Positions 24,962-33,966 of a DNA stretch of 64,000 nt are shown piece after piece; the stretch's first letter is position 1, and each line of letters starts with the position of its first letter. The notes under the pieces were generated by a model, which did not search any database, had not been told where the DNA came from, and saw only the letters and a program-made list of their open reading frames with translations. The stretch spans positions 1 through 64,000 of the forward strand of contig JBDLIA010000007.1 of NCBI GenBank assembly GCA_039715185.1, in the 5' to 3' direction. Source of the stretch: Gemmatimonadota bacterium (GTDB lineage: Bacteria; Gemmatimonadota; Gemmatimonadetes; Longimicrobiales; RSA9). A program made the position numbers and the translations under genes.

Positions 24962-26617
24962 CTACATCGCCTGCAGTGCCAGGCCGAGCAGAACCTGGAT
25001 CAACCGGAAGTGCGACGCCCCGTGGCCCGCTCCGTTCAGGTTGTAGGTGAGCGCGATGGTGATCCCCGTCGTCTCGTCCCACAGCAGGAACGCGCTGCCG
25101 TTGCCCTGGTTGCCGCTGTGCCCCCACGACGTCCGGCCCAGGTAGTTGTACTTGCGGATCCCCACGCCCGCGGCGACCTGGCCCGGAATGCCGCCGTCGT
25201 CGGGAACGTCGGTGAGCATCTCGGCGCGCACCGCGGGCGACAGGAAGTCGCCGAACAACGCGGCGCCCCAGCGCGCCAGCGACTCGGCGTCCATGACGAC
25301 ATCGAGAGGTCCGCCGGACGAGTGGAACGCCGGTCCCACGAACAGGTCCGTGAAGTTGACGATTTGGCCGTTCTGGAAGCTCCAGGTAACCGCGAGCTCG
25401 CCGGGCGGGGTCTGCCAGGCCGGCTGGGCCATACGCAGCGCCAAGGGATCGAACAGGCGCGCGGTGAACAGGTCCGGGACGGTCGACCCGGTCACCGTCT
25501 CGGCGATGATCCCGCCGAGCAGGTAGCCCGTGTTGGACGACTTCCAGGAGGTCCCGGCCTGAAACTCGACGGGGCCCACGAACTGCATGAGCTCCTCCAG
25601 CGTCCACAGGCGCGACAGGTCGGCCACGATGCTGTCGCCGAACCCCACTCCCGAGGTGAAGCTGGCTACGCCGCTGGTGTTCTGGAGTAGCTGCCTGACC
25701 GTGACGTCGCCCGGCACGTTGGCGAAGGAGACCCACGTGCCGACCGAGTCGTCCAGCTCCAGCAGGCCGTCGTCTACCAGGTCGAGCACGAGCCCGCTGA
25801 TCACGGTCTTGGCCACGCTGCCAACGGGCAGCAGCAGGTCGGGGCGCATCACGCTGCTCGAGTCGTTCTGTCCGTAAACGCCCTGCCAGGTCCCCTGCCC
25901 CGGGATGATGATCGCGGCCTGCACCCCGACCACCCCATTCGCCGACGATGTGTCCTCGAGCGCCCACTGGAACGCCTCCGCGGATGCGGCGCTCAGCTCG
26001 AGCGGGATGGCGTCGACCACGGTGTAGGCGCGGCTCGCGCCCATGCCGTCGACCGTCACCGAGATGTCGGCCGTCCCCTCACCCACTGGCGTGACCATGC
26101 CGCTCGCGTCCACGGTGGCGACCGCAGGAGCCGAGCTGGCCCACTCGAGCGCGGTGCGCGTAAAGGGTGCTCCTCCGGCGTCGAAGCCGGACGCCGTGAA
26201 GCGCGAGCGCACGCCCACCGCGAACACCGTGTCGGGCCCGACGATGGCCACCGAGTCGAGCGCCTGCGCGACGGTCAGCTCGAGCGTCTCGGTTTCGCTC
26301 AGCACGGAGGCTCTCACCAGCGCGCTGCCGTTGCCGGTCGCGCTCACCACGCCGGCGTCGTCGACGCGGAAGACGCTGCCGTCGGTGACCGACCAGGTGA
26401 CCGTCCCGTCCGCGCCGGCGGCGAGGCCGGTCACGTTGGCCTCGATCTGGACGGTCTCGCCCAGGAAGGTGAGGGTCGTGGCCGCGGCGGACAGGGTGAT
26501 GACCGGCACCGAACCGCCGCCGGGGCCTCCGGGGCCGGCCGGGTCGTCTCCGCCGCAGGCGGGAGCGGCGGCGGACAGCAGCAGCGTGAGAATCGCGGTC
26601 ATCGGTGGTGCGCGCAT
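24962..26617 (-). CDS. Lipoprotein with Ig-like domains and serine hydrolase domain
   Basis: Predicted 551-residue exported protein with a likely lipobox (AAPACGG). Residues about 35-115 and 118-195 are two BIG2-like Ig domains (VITLSAAATTLTFLGETV; LEWASSAPAVATVDASGMVTPVGEGTA). Residues about 205-550 are a class C beta-lactamase-fold hydrolase. The catalytic S267 and K270 lie in SVAK. The second motif is S360-S-N where Tyr is usual (YxN), and H500 lies in GHSGNQG. The start at 26617 has a GGAG upstream. Loss of the motif-2 tyrosine may alter or abolish the standard mechanism, although SxN occurs in DD-peptidases. Confidence 0.8.
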   Translation of the reverse strand: MRAPPMTAILTLLLSAAAPACGGDDPAGPGGPGGGSVPVITLSAAATTLTFLGETVQIEANVTGLAAGADGTVTWSVTDGSVFRVDDAGVVSATGNGSALVRASVLSETETLELTVAQALDSVAIVGPDTVFAVGVRSRFTASGFDAGGAPFTRTALEWASSAPAVATVDASGMVTPVGEGTADISVTVDGMGASRAYTVVDAIPLELSAASAEAFQWALEDTSSANGVVGVQAAIIIPGQGTWQGVYGQNDSSSVMRPDLLLPVGSVAKTVISGLVLDLVDDGLLELDDSVGTWVSFANVPGDVTVRQLLQNTSGVASFTSGVGFGDSIVADLSRLWTLEELMQFVGPVEFQAGTSWKSSNTGYLLGGIIAETVTGSTVPDLFTARLFDPLALRMAQPAWQTPPGELAVTWSFQNGQIVNFTDLFVGPAFHSSGGPLDVVMDAESLARWGAALFGDFLSPAVRAEMLTDVPDDGGIPGQVAAGVGIRKYNYLGRTSWGHSGNQGNGSAFLLWDETTGITIALTYNLNGAGHGASHFRLIQVLLGLALQAM

Positions 26618-26816
26618 GAAGGCTCCGTCACGGGCAGGTGCGTGATGCTCGCCCCTACCCTCACCCGCGCGCGCCCACGCGTCCATGAACGCGATCTGAG
26701 GAACCGCGGACGCCTTGGGACTGGCCGCGCAAGACCTTTGGCCGTCTAAACTTGTCGGGTTTCTGAGGGCAAACTGAGGAGGCCCGGGAACGTGGCGGAG
26801 CGCCGGCGGCCGCGCC

Positions 26817-28568
26817 TCAGGGCCCGACGCGGGCCATGGTCTCGGCGAGCCGGCCCTCGGCCGGCGCGGCCAGGTACTCACGCAGGGGGGCCCACACCGG
26901 ATCCGAGCGCAGGCCCTTCACGGTGAGCGTCGAAGGCCTGGCAAGCTGCTCGGCCACGAGCGCCGCGGCGCGCTCGAAGTCCCCGATCGAGGTAAAGATC
27001 TCCGCCGCGATGACGCGCAGATAGGACGCGGTCAGCGCGTCGCCTTGCGCGGGGAACTCCTCGAGGATGCGGTTGGCCTGGCGCCGCGCCCTGCGGACGT
27101 CCCCCGCCCCGGCGTACGCCAGGCCCAGGATTCCCTGAACGGTCGGGACACCGTCCCACGCACCGGGCCCGTGCGCCCGGGGCGCCAGCTCCTCTACCAG
27201 CCTCGCGTACTCGGTGCGCGCCTCGTCGGCGCGGCCCGAGGACGCCAGCAGCCACGCCCTGCCGAGCCGGACGATGGTGCTACCCGAGTTCGCGTCGATC
27301 CCCTCCCAATCGCTCGACGGCCCCAGCATCCTGGCCAGTTCGCGGATCGAGAGCGCGAGCTCCGTGGGACTGCCGTGGCCCGCTCGGGCGGCCTCCTCCA
27401 GGATCGCGCGGGCGCCGTTCGGGTCGCCGCCGAGCCGCGCGTGCATCAACGCCCGCCGCAAGTACGCGGGCAGGTGCTCCGGGTCGAGGGCGATGGCCTT
27501 TCGATACAGCGCGTCGGCCCGGTCGAAGTCCCTGAGGCGCTCGTGGTTCAGGGCCAGCGCCCAGGTGGCCGGTACCGAGAAGGGGTCGAGCTCCAGGACG
27601 CGGCCGAACGCGCGATTGGACTCCAGCCAGCGCCCGAGCCGACGGTAGGCGCCGCCCAGCGCCAGGTGCACCCGGGGCTCGCCCGGCAGGAGGTCGCGCG
27701 CCGTCTCCAGCGAGTACAGAGCCTCGTCGAAGCGTCGGTCGAAGTGCTGGGACCGGCCCAGGGCCAGCCACGCCTCCCCCGAGTGCGGGGTCCGCTCGAT
27801 CGCGGCGCGCGCCGCCGTGCCCGCCTCCGCGATCAACGCCGGATCGCGCTCCCTCCAGCCGCGCTCGGCGCGAGTCCCGGCCAGATACGCGCGCGCATTG
27901 GCGAAAGTCGGATCCAACTGAATCGCACGCGTGAGCAGCCTGTCCGCCTCACGCAGCGAGCCCTCTCCCTCCCCCTGGAGGAGCACCGTGGCGCGCACGT
28001 AGGCGGTCCACGCCTCTGGCACGACCGTTCCGGGGTCGACCAGCGGGTCCGCCACGGCGCGCAATCCCGCGCCGCTCCGGAGGCCTTCGTTCGCATCCGC
28101 GTCGGTCAACGTGCCGCGCGCCGTTACGCCCACGAGAAAGGCTCCCGCGATCACCGCGGCCGTGCGCCAGCGGCGGGAGCCGAGCGTCCGCGGCGCCGAC
28201 CGCGCGTGCCGGTCGCGCGCGCTGTCCCACGCGGCCGCCGTGACGTCGCCCACGAAGCGGTACCCGCGCCCGCGCTGGGTAACTATGTAGCCGGGCGACC
28301 TGGCGTCGTCGTCCAGCGCCGTCCGCAGCGCGCGCACGCACGTGTTCAGGCGATCGTCGAACCCGACGCGGTGCCCTCCCCAGCAGGCCTCGCGCAGCTC
28401 CGCCCGGGTCACGATTCTGCCGGGGTGCTCAAGCAGGTGGGAGAGCACCGAGCTGGGCAGCGGGGGCAACGGGACGGGGTTTCCGTCGCGCCACAGGCTC
28501 TGGCTCGCCGGGTGGAACTCGAAGGGACCGAACCGGACCACGTTGCCGGTAGGGAGAGGGCGGCTCAT
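26817..28568 (-). CDS. CadC-like winged-helix membrane regulator with TPR domain
   Basis: Predicted 583-residue protein. Residues about 10-107 are an OmpR/CadC winged helix (VRFGPFEFHPASQSLWRDG, then LNTCVRALRTALDDDARSPGYIVTQRGRGYRFVG). One membrane helix follows at about 135-152. Residues about 175-560 are TPR repeats, so the sensor faces the periplasm. Such one-component regulators transduce envelope signals directly to DNA. It is divergent from the lipocalin-like gene at 28709, an obvious candidate target through the shared 140-bp region. Confidence 0.85.
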   Translation of the reverse strand: MSRPLPTGNVVRFGPFEFHPASQSLWRDGNPVPLPPLPSSVLSHLLEHPGRIVTRAELREACWGGHRVGFDDRLNTCVRALRTALDDDARSPGYIVTQRGRGYRFVGDVTAAAWDSARDRHARSAPRTLGSRRWRTAAVIAGAFLVGVTARGTLTDADANEGLRSGAGLRAVADPLVDPGTVVPEAWTAYVRATVLLQGEGEGSLREADRLLTRAIQLDPTFANARAYLAGTRAERGWRERDPALIAEAGTAARAAIERTPHSGEAWLALGRSQHFDRRFDEALYSLETARDLLPGEPRVHLALGGAYRRLGRWLESNRAFGRVLELDPFSVPATWALALNHERLRDFDRADALYRKAIALDPEHLPAYLRRALMHARLGGDPNGARAILEEAARAGHGSPTELALSIRELARMLGPSSDWEGIDANSGSTIVRLGRAWLLASSGRADEARTEYARLVEELAPRAHGPGAWDGVPTVQGILGLAYAGAGDVRRARRQANRILEEFPAQGDALTASYLRVIAAEIFTSIGDFERAAALVAEQLARPSTLTVKGLRSDPVWAPLREYLAAPAEGRLAETMARVGP

Positions 28569-28708
28569 GTTCCTGCAACGCCCGCCTCGGCGCCGTTATG
28601 ACGCCCCGATCGCCAGGACGCAGCGGTCGGGGGCGTCGACCGCCACGGCGGTCTCCCCGAACCGGTGACCGGACGCACCGTTCGGTCCCCGACCCCAGGA
28701 GGTATGCG

Positions 28709-29230
28709 ATGTCGCTCAGGAACAACGCCGCTCTCCCGTTGGCCGCGCTCGCCGTGTTGGCGCTCGTTGCCGCACCCGGCCAATCGGTCGCCCAGGACGA
28801 CGCCATGGCCGAGGACCAGTCCGTCGAGGGCGCGTGGGTGGTCACGAACTGGGAGGGCCCGGAGGAGTCCTACGAGGCCCAACCGGGGATGTTCATCTTC
28901 ACCGGCACGCACTACGCGATCATGTACGTGAACGCGAGCGAAGCCCGCGGCGGCTACGACGCCGAGGCCGGGATGACCGACGAAGAACGGACCCACGCGT
29001 ATCAGACCCTCGTGGCGAACGCGGGTCGCTACTCGGTGGAAGGCGACCAACTCACGACGATCGCCTATGTGGCGAAGGACATGAACTACATGGGCGACTT
29101 CCCCGGCAACGCGCAGCCCTACACGATCCACTTCGCGGGCGACGTGCTGCACATCTCCTACGGGGAAGACACGTTTCGCGCCGGCTGGACTGCGACGCTG
29201 CAGAAGGTGGAAGGGATGTCGATGGAGTGA
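28709..29230 (+). CDS. Secreted lipocalin-like protein
   Basis: Predicted 173-residue exported protein with a signal peptide (ending QSVAQ). The mature domain starts VEGAWVVTNWEG and contains PGMFIFTGTHYAIMYVN and a closing RAGWTATLQKVE, the pattern of small lipocalin-like (GxW) domains in uncharacterised secreted proteins. The start at 28709 has CAGGAGG nearby. It is transcribed away from the CadC-like regulator and ends with a strong hairpin terminator. Ligand unknown. Confidence 0.75.
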   Translation: MSLRNNAALPLAALAVLALVAAPGQSVAQDDAMAEDQSVEGAWVVTNWEGPEESYEAQPGMFIFTGTHYAIMYVNASEARGGYDAEAGMTDEERTHAYQTLVANAGRYSVEGDQLTTIAYVAKDMNYMGDFPGNAQPYTIHFAGDVLHISYGEDTFRAGWTATLQKVEGMSME

Positions 29231-29255
29231 TCTACGGCTGGCGTAGAAGCGGAAA

Positions 29256-29292
29256 GAGAAAAGGGACGGGGCCGCTACCCCGTCCCTTTCTC
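29256..29292. terminator. Strong bidirectional hairpin terminator
   Basis: GAGAAAAGGGACGGGG (29256-29271) pairs with CCCCGTCCCTTTCTC (29278-29292) around a 6-nt loop, with one bulged A. It lies between convergent genes, with U-rich tails on both strands, and should stop transcripts from both sides. Confidence 0.85.
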
Positions 29293-29333
29293 GTGCCGAG
29301 CGTCGCCGAGAAGGAGCGACGTTGGTCTCGCGC

Positions 29334-29930
29334 TCAGTCCTCCGTCACCGGCCTGGGCGCCACCACCATCGCCTCGTCCAGAACCACTGTCACGACGGTG
29401 CCGGCGTTCAGGTAGGCCTCGTGCTCCTTGGTGGCGAGCGCCACGCCGGTGCCCGCGGCGGCGCCTGCAGCCGCGCCCAGCACCACGTCCTTCGCGTCGC
29501 CGCCCACGATCCCGCCGATGACCGCGCCGGCCGCCGCGCCGCCGCCGATCTTCTTGCCCTTGTCGACCATCTCGGAGCGCTTCATGGCGTTCACCACGAC
29601 CGGCTCCGTGTGGACCTCGAAGGGGGCCCCGTTGATGTCGATGCTGGTCAGGCGAATACCGATCGTCGGCGGGTCCTCGCTGGCCGACGTGACCTCACCC
29701 CGCACCGCCGTCCCGACCGGCAGGATGACCTGTCCGTCGGCCGACAGCGGCTCGGCCAGCACGCCCGCGAACGCGCTTCCGGGCGCGTGCGCGTCGGAGC
29801 TCAGCCGTTGGCCGATCTCGATCGCGAGGGAAGTTTCTGCCGGAATTACCGTTGATGCTTCAGCGGTGCTGCAGGCCGCCAGGAACGCCGCAATCGCCGC
29901 CGTCCCAACGACTTCCGTGATGCTCCTCAT
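29334..29930 (-). CDS. Glycine-zipper lipoprotein
   Basis: Predicted 198-residue protein with a lipobox (FLAACS). An N-terminal beta-rich part (VIPAETSLAIEIGQRLSS, then ILPVGTAVRGEVTSA) precedes a glycine zipper at about 130-165 (KKIGGGAAAGAVIGGIVGGDAKDVV and onward) and a final beta strand. It resembles envelope proteins of the OmpA-associated glycine-zipper 2TM/SLP group. The GGAGG at proper spacing selects the ATG at 29930 rather than the one four codons upstream. Probably an outer-membrane structural lipoprotein. Confidence 0.8.
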   Translation of the reverse strand: MRSITEVVGTAAIAAFLAACSTAEASTVIPAETSLAIEIGQRLSSDAHAPGSAFAGVLAEPLSADGQVILPVGTAVRGEVTSASEDPPTIGIRLTSIDINGAPFEVHTEPVVVNAMKRSEMVDKGKKIGGGAAAGAVIGGIVGGDAKDVVLGAAAGAAAGTGVALATKEHEAYLNAGTVVTVVLDEAMVVAPRPVTED

Positions 29931-29990
29931 GTCCACCTCCATGCCGTGTGCCCCACCCCACGCGGCATGGCCGCAAGTTCTCTGCCGCGG

Positions 29991-32612
29991 CTACTCGCCG
30001 CGCAGCACCCGCGCCGGATCCACGCGGCTGGCCCGAATCGCGGGCGTCAGCGCGGCGACGACCCCCACGGCGAGGAGCGCGCCGGCGCCGGCGGCGAGGC
30101 TCGGCGGATCGACCGGCTGCACACCCCACACCAGCCCGGCCGCGGCGCGCGCGGCGAGCGTTGCCAATCCGACCCCCACCGCGACGCCGATCAGCACCTG
30201 GACGGACTCGCGGCGCATCACCTCGCGCACGAGGCGGCCGCGGTCGGCGCCCAGCGCCATGCGGATGCCGAACTCGCGTGAGCGCCTGGCGACCTCGTAG
30301 GACACGACGCCGTACACGCCGACCGCGCCGATCGCGAGCGCGAGAGCGGCCAGCGCGGCCATGAAGAAGCGCAGCCGGAGGACGTCCGCGATTGAGGCGT
30401 CCAGCGCCCGACGCAGCGTCGTCGGCTGCAGCACCACGGCCGTGGCGTCCAACTCTTCCAGCGTGCGGCGCACCGTCTCGAGCAGGGCGGCTGGGTCGCC
30501 CGAGGTGCGGAAGGTCAGGACCCCACCGGGCCAAAGAGCTGCCCACTGCTCGTAGGGGCGATAGACGACCCGCGGCGCGGGCGCGCGCACTCCCTCGATG
30601 GGCACGTTATCGACTACGCCCACCACGGTGGACCAGTCGTCGTCGAAGTTGCCCATCACCGACTTCCCCAAGGCGCTCTCGCCCGGCCAAACTTCTTCGG
30701 CGAACGCGCGGTTGACGAGCGTCACGGGGGCGGCGCCGGCCCTGTCTTCCGGACCAAATCCCCTTCCCTCCACGACCCGCATCCCCATGGTCGTCAGGTA
30801 CTCGTCGGTGATGGCCCTGTAGTAGGCGGAGAGGGCGTTCGCCCCGTCCAGCTCGGGGCGGTCTCGCACCCCGGTGCTGCCCTGGATGCCGCCGTCGCGG
30901 AGCGGAAGCCGCAGCCCCATGGCCGCGTACTCTACGCCCGGCAGCGCTCGGGCGGCGTCAACGGCGCGGCGCGCGAAGCCGTGGCCGCCGCCGGGCGTCG
31001 CGCGATCCACGCCCACGGTCACCGCGCCCACCCCCGCCGGATCCAGGCCGGTGTCCACGCGGTAGAGCTGCGCGGCGCTACGTGCGAACAGAGTAGCCCC
31101 CGCCACCAGCGTCACGGCGATGACGACCTGCGCCGACACCAGAGCCGCCTGCAGTCGCCCGGACCGTCCCGCGGCCGCCCCGCCCTCGGCGCGGGCGCCC
31201 GGCTGGAGGTTGGTCGGCCGGTCCCTGAGCAGCCTGTGCGCGGGGGCCAGCGCCACCAGGGCGCCGAGCAGCGTCGCGCCGGCGAGTGCCGCCACGAGCA
31301 GCCGCCAGTCCAGGCCGATGGTGGTCTCGAAACCGCCCCCCAGGGGGAGCCGGCTCACCACCGCTCCGAACCCGAGATACGCCAGCGCCACCCCGACGCC
31401 CCCCGCGATCCCCGACAGCAGCACCGACTCGGCAACGATCTGGCGCACCAGTCGCGCGCGGCCCGCGCCCAGCGCGGCGCGCAGCCGCATCTCGTGGGCG
31501 CGATCGATCATGCGTCCGAGTAGCAGCGCGGAGACGTTGGCCAGCGCCATGACGAGCAGCAGCGCGGTGGCCAGCGTCAGGAGGCGCAGCAGCGGCCCCA
31601 CCTCGCCGAACAGATATGTGCGCAGCGGCACGCTGAACGCGCCGCGGGTCTTGTCCCACTCCTCCGAATAGGTGAAGCGCTCACCGAGCCGGGCCGCGAT
31701 GCCCTGGATCTCCGCCTCCACCTGGGCGTTGGACGCGCCGTTCGCGCGGCGGCCGACCAGAATGAGCCAGCCGTTACCGGCGTAGGCGCCGTCGGCAGGG
31801 TCCAGGTCCAGCGGCACCCACGCCCGCTGATCCGGGGACGGGAAGAAGAAGCCGGCGGGCATCACCCCGACGATGGTCCGCTGGACGCCGTCGACGCTGA
31901 CGAGTCGGCCGACGACTCCGGGGTTGCCTCCGTAGCGCTGCTGCCAGAGCCCGTGGCTCAGCACGATTACCGGCTCGGCCCCCGGACGATCCTCGCCCTC
32001 GCGGAAGGTCCGGCCCAGCAGCGGCGCGGCGCCGAGCACGTCGAACAGGCCGGCGGACCCCATCACGGCCGCGACGGGCGCTCGGCCCCGCCCTTCGCCC
32101 AGGGTGACCACCTCGTGCCCGTAGGCCGCCACTTCTTCGAAGGCGACCACGCCCTCGCGTACGTGGTCGAACTCCGAACCGCGCCAGTTCTGGTCCGACC
32201 AGAACACCTCGACACGGTCACCGGCCGGGAACGGGAACGGCCGCACGAGGAGCGCGTGGATGGCGCCGTAGAGGGCGAGCGTCCCGCCTATGCCCAGCCC
32301 CATCGTCGTGACGGCCACGGCCGTGAACCCGCGCGCTCGCCGGAGCCCCCGCGCGCCGATGCGCAGGTCGCGCCACAGGTCGTCCAGCCAGACGAGGCCC
32401 CACGACGCGCGGGCCCGTTCCCTGTGGTGCTGGACGCCCCCGAAGCGCCTCAGCGCCTCGGTGCGGGCCCGGTCGGGGTCAAGGCCTTCGGCGGCGAGCT
32501 TTTCCACCTCGCGCTCCAGGTGGAAGGCCAGCTCCTCGTCCAGCTCGCGCTCCATGCGGCGCCGCCGGAACAGCGCCGAGAGACGAGTGGCCATATCGCT
32601 CGTGATGCCCAT
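29991..32612 (-). CDS. ADOP-type FtsX/MacB-like permease
   Basis: Predicted 873-residue ABC permease without ATPase, of the acidobacterial duplicated orphan permease group. The N-terminal cytoplasmic helix bundle (ELDEELAFHLEREVEKLAAEGL, then EALRRFGG) is typical. Two FtsX/MacB units follow, each with a periplasmic MacB-PCD domain and four membrane helices, ending in the canonical PAIRASRVDPARVLRGE. The ATG at 32612 with GGAAGGA fits, and the PadR gene stops 34 bp upstream. PadR-ADOP pairs are a hallmark of Acidobacteriota and Gemmatimonadota; substrates are unknown. Confidence 0.9.
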   Translation of the reverse strand: MGITSDMATRLSALFRRRRMERELDEELAFHLEREVEKLAAEGLDPDRARTEALRRFGGVQHHRERARASWGLVWLDDLWRDLRIGARGLRRARGFTAVAVTTMGLGIGGTLALYGAIHALLVRPFPFPAGDRVEVFWSDQNWRGSEFDHVREGVVAFEEVAAYGHEVVTLGEGRGRAPVAAVMGSAGLFDVLGAAPLLGRTFREGEDRPGAEPVIVLSHGLWQQRYGGNPGVVGRLVSVDGVQRTIVGVMPAGFFFPSPDQRAWVPLDLDPADGAYAGNGWLILVGRRANGASNAQVEAEIQGIAARLGERFTYSEEWDKTRGAFSVPLRTYLFGEVGPLLRLLTLATALLLVMALANVSALLLGRMIDRAHEMRLRAALGAGRARLVRQIVAESVLLSGIAGGVGVALAYLGFGAVVSRLPLGGGFETTIGLDWRLLVAALAGATLLGALVALAPAHRLLRDRPTNLQPGARAEGGAAAGRSGRLQAALVSAQVVIAVTLVAGATLFARSAAQLYRVDTGLDPAGVGAVTVGVDRATPGGGHGFARRAVDAARALPGVEYAAMGLRLPLRDGGIQGSTGVRDRPELDGANALSAYYRAITDEYLTTMGMRVVEGRGFGPEDRAGAAPVTLVNRAFAEEVWPGESALGKSVMGNFDDDWSTVVGVVDNVPIEGVRAPAPRVVYRPYEQWAALWPGGVLTFRTSGDPAALLETVRRTLEELDATAVVLQPTTLRRALDASIADVLRLRFFMAALAALALAIGAVGVYGVVSYEVARRSREFGIRMALGADRGRLVREVMRRESVQVLIGVAVGVGLATLAARAAAGLVWGVQPVDPPSLAAGAGALLAVGVVAALTPAIRASRVDPARVLRGE

Positions 32613-32646
32613 GTCTATCCTTCCACGCGGAGCCCGAAGCGACCGA

Positions 32647-32994
32647 TCAGGTCGCCGCGACGATCCTGTCGACCGCAGCGGACAGCCGTTGCCAGTGCAC
32701 GACCTCGGCGCCGAGCTGTCTTCGTCCTTCAGCCGTAAGCGCATAGTAGCGCGCGCGTCTGTTGTTCTCGGTCGTCGCCCAGGACGACGTGATCCAGCCC
32801 CGCCGCACGAGCCTGTGGAGCGCCGGATAGAGCGCCCCCTGGTTCACCTCCAGCACGGCGCGGGACATGTCCTGAATGCGCTCGCTGATGCCCCAGCCGT
32901 GCAGGGGCTCCAGCGACAGGACCTTCAGGATCAGCAGATCCAGGGTCCCCTTGATCATGTCGTTGCGGGACTTGTCGTCGTTCACGCCGCCCAT
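32647..32994 (-). CDS. PadR-family transcriptional regulator
   Basis: Predicted 115-residue PadR winged-helix protein. The signature reads KGTLDLLILKVLSLEPLHGWGI, then VNQGALYPALHRLVRRGWI and a basic wing (NNRRARYYALTAEGRRQL). It lies directly upstream of and co-oriented with the ADOP permease, and presumably represses it. AGAGGAAGG precedes the ATG. Confidence 0.9.
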   Translation of the reverse strand: MGGVNDDKSRNDMIKGTLDLLILKVLSLEPLHGWGISERIQDMSRAVLEVNQGALYPALHRLVRRGWITSSWATTENNRRARYYALTAEGRRQLGAEVVHWQRLSAAVDRIVAAT

Positions 32995-33036
32995 ACGAGA
33001 CGCCTTCCTCTAGGTTTCAGAGAGAACATTGAGCGA

Positions 33037-33059
33037 CTCCTCTCTGGAATCAAGAGGAG
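33037..33059. promoter_or_regulatory. Inverted repeat upstream of padR
   Basis: CTCCTCT (33037-33043) and AGAGGAG (33053-33059) flank a 9-nt loop, between the PadR start and the stop of the SDR gene. It could be a PadR operator or a weak terminator for the SDR gene; there is no T run, so the operator reading is slightly favoured. Confidence 0.35.
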
Positions 33060-33080
33060 GTTGCGCTTCGCCGACTATCC

Positions 33081-33944
33081 TCAGGCCGCGACCAGTTGCT
33101 CGAAGTACTCGGCGATCCTGCGGGTGCCGTAACGCGGCGCGATCAGGTCCTCATTGGAGACGCGTGCGTAGAAGGCCGTCAGGTCCGCCACCCGCGGGTT
33201 TATGGGCCGGATGACCGCGCCGACCAGCTTCGCCGCGAGGGAGGGGACGACGCGGATCTTCTGCGGCGCGCCGAGGGCCGCCAACGCGAACTCCGCGATC
33301 TGGCGCCTGGACAACACCTCTGGCCCGCCGACGGCCGCCTCGCCGACTCCGGCCTCTTCGACGGCATCTACGCAGACGCGCGCCAGGTCCGCCTCGTGGA
33401 TCGGGTTCGTGCGCGCCGAGCCGTCCCCGATCAACGGCACCGACCCCTTGCGCGCAAAATCCAGCAACGTCGCGAAGGCCGAGAAAAACCCGACGGGCCT
33501 GATGACGGCGTGGGACAGCTTCGAGGCGCGCAGGACATCGACCACCGCTTCATGGGCGGCGACATATCGCAGATGCCCGAGCGCTTCGTGACCGGCTACA
33601 CCGACATAAACGAAGCGGCGTACGCCCTCGCCCGTCGCGGCCCCTATCAGGTTACGATTTGCCGGCAAATCGACGCGGTGGAAGCTCCGACGACCGCGGC
33701 GCAGATCGGGAAGGACGCTCGCCCCCGCGCAGGAGAACACGACGTCGATACTGGCGCAGGCCCGTCCTAGCCCAGCCGCGCTGAGCGCGTCTCCGCGGTG
33801 CGCCTCGACCCGTTCTACGATATCGTCCGGCAGTGCCCGGTGCCGGACGAGCGCGCGGACCTGGTGGCCTCGCGCGAGCGCCTCACGGACCACGTGGCTG
33901 CCCAGCGCCCCGGTCGCGCCGGCGATCAAAACGCGAAGAGACAT
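33081..33944 (-). CDS. NAD(P)-binding atypical SDR (NmrA-like)
   Basis: Predicted 287-residue Rossmann protein. The dinucleotide motif is VLIAGATGALGSHVV at the N-terminus, followed by VRALVRHR. A mid segment reads GVRRFVYVGVAGHEA, and HAVIRPVGFFSAF matches the atypical SDR/NmrA-like group, which lacks the YxxxK of classical enzymes. The C-terminal part is helical and hydrophobic (AAKLVGAVIRPINPRVADLTAFYA). The start at 33944 is preferred; a longer ATG at 33968 would overlap the divergent GNAT gene. Function: unknown reductase, epimerase or redox sensor. Confidence 0.85.
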   Translation of the reverse strand: MSLRVLIAGATGALGSHVVREALARGHQVRALVRHRALPDDIVERVEAHRGDALSAAGLGRACASIDVVFSCAGASVLPDLRRGRRSFHRVDLPANRNLIGAATGEGVRRFVYVGVAGHEALGHLRYVAAHEAVVDVLRASKLSHAVIRPVGFFSAFATLLDFARKGSVPLIGDGSARTNPIHEADLARVCVDAVEEAGVGEAAVGGPEVLSRRQIAEFALAALGAPQKIRVVPSLAAKLVGAVIRPINPRVADLTAFYARVSNEDLIAPRYGTRRIAEYFEQLVAA

Positions 33945-33966
33945 CGCCCCTCCCGAGTCGAACGAC

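Noticed and set aside
33037-33059. Hairpin before padR as a terminator
   Set aside because: There is no T run after the stem on either strand; kept only as a low-confidence regulatory dyad.
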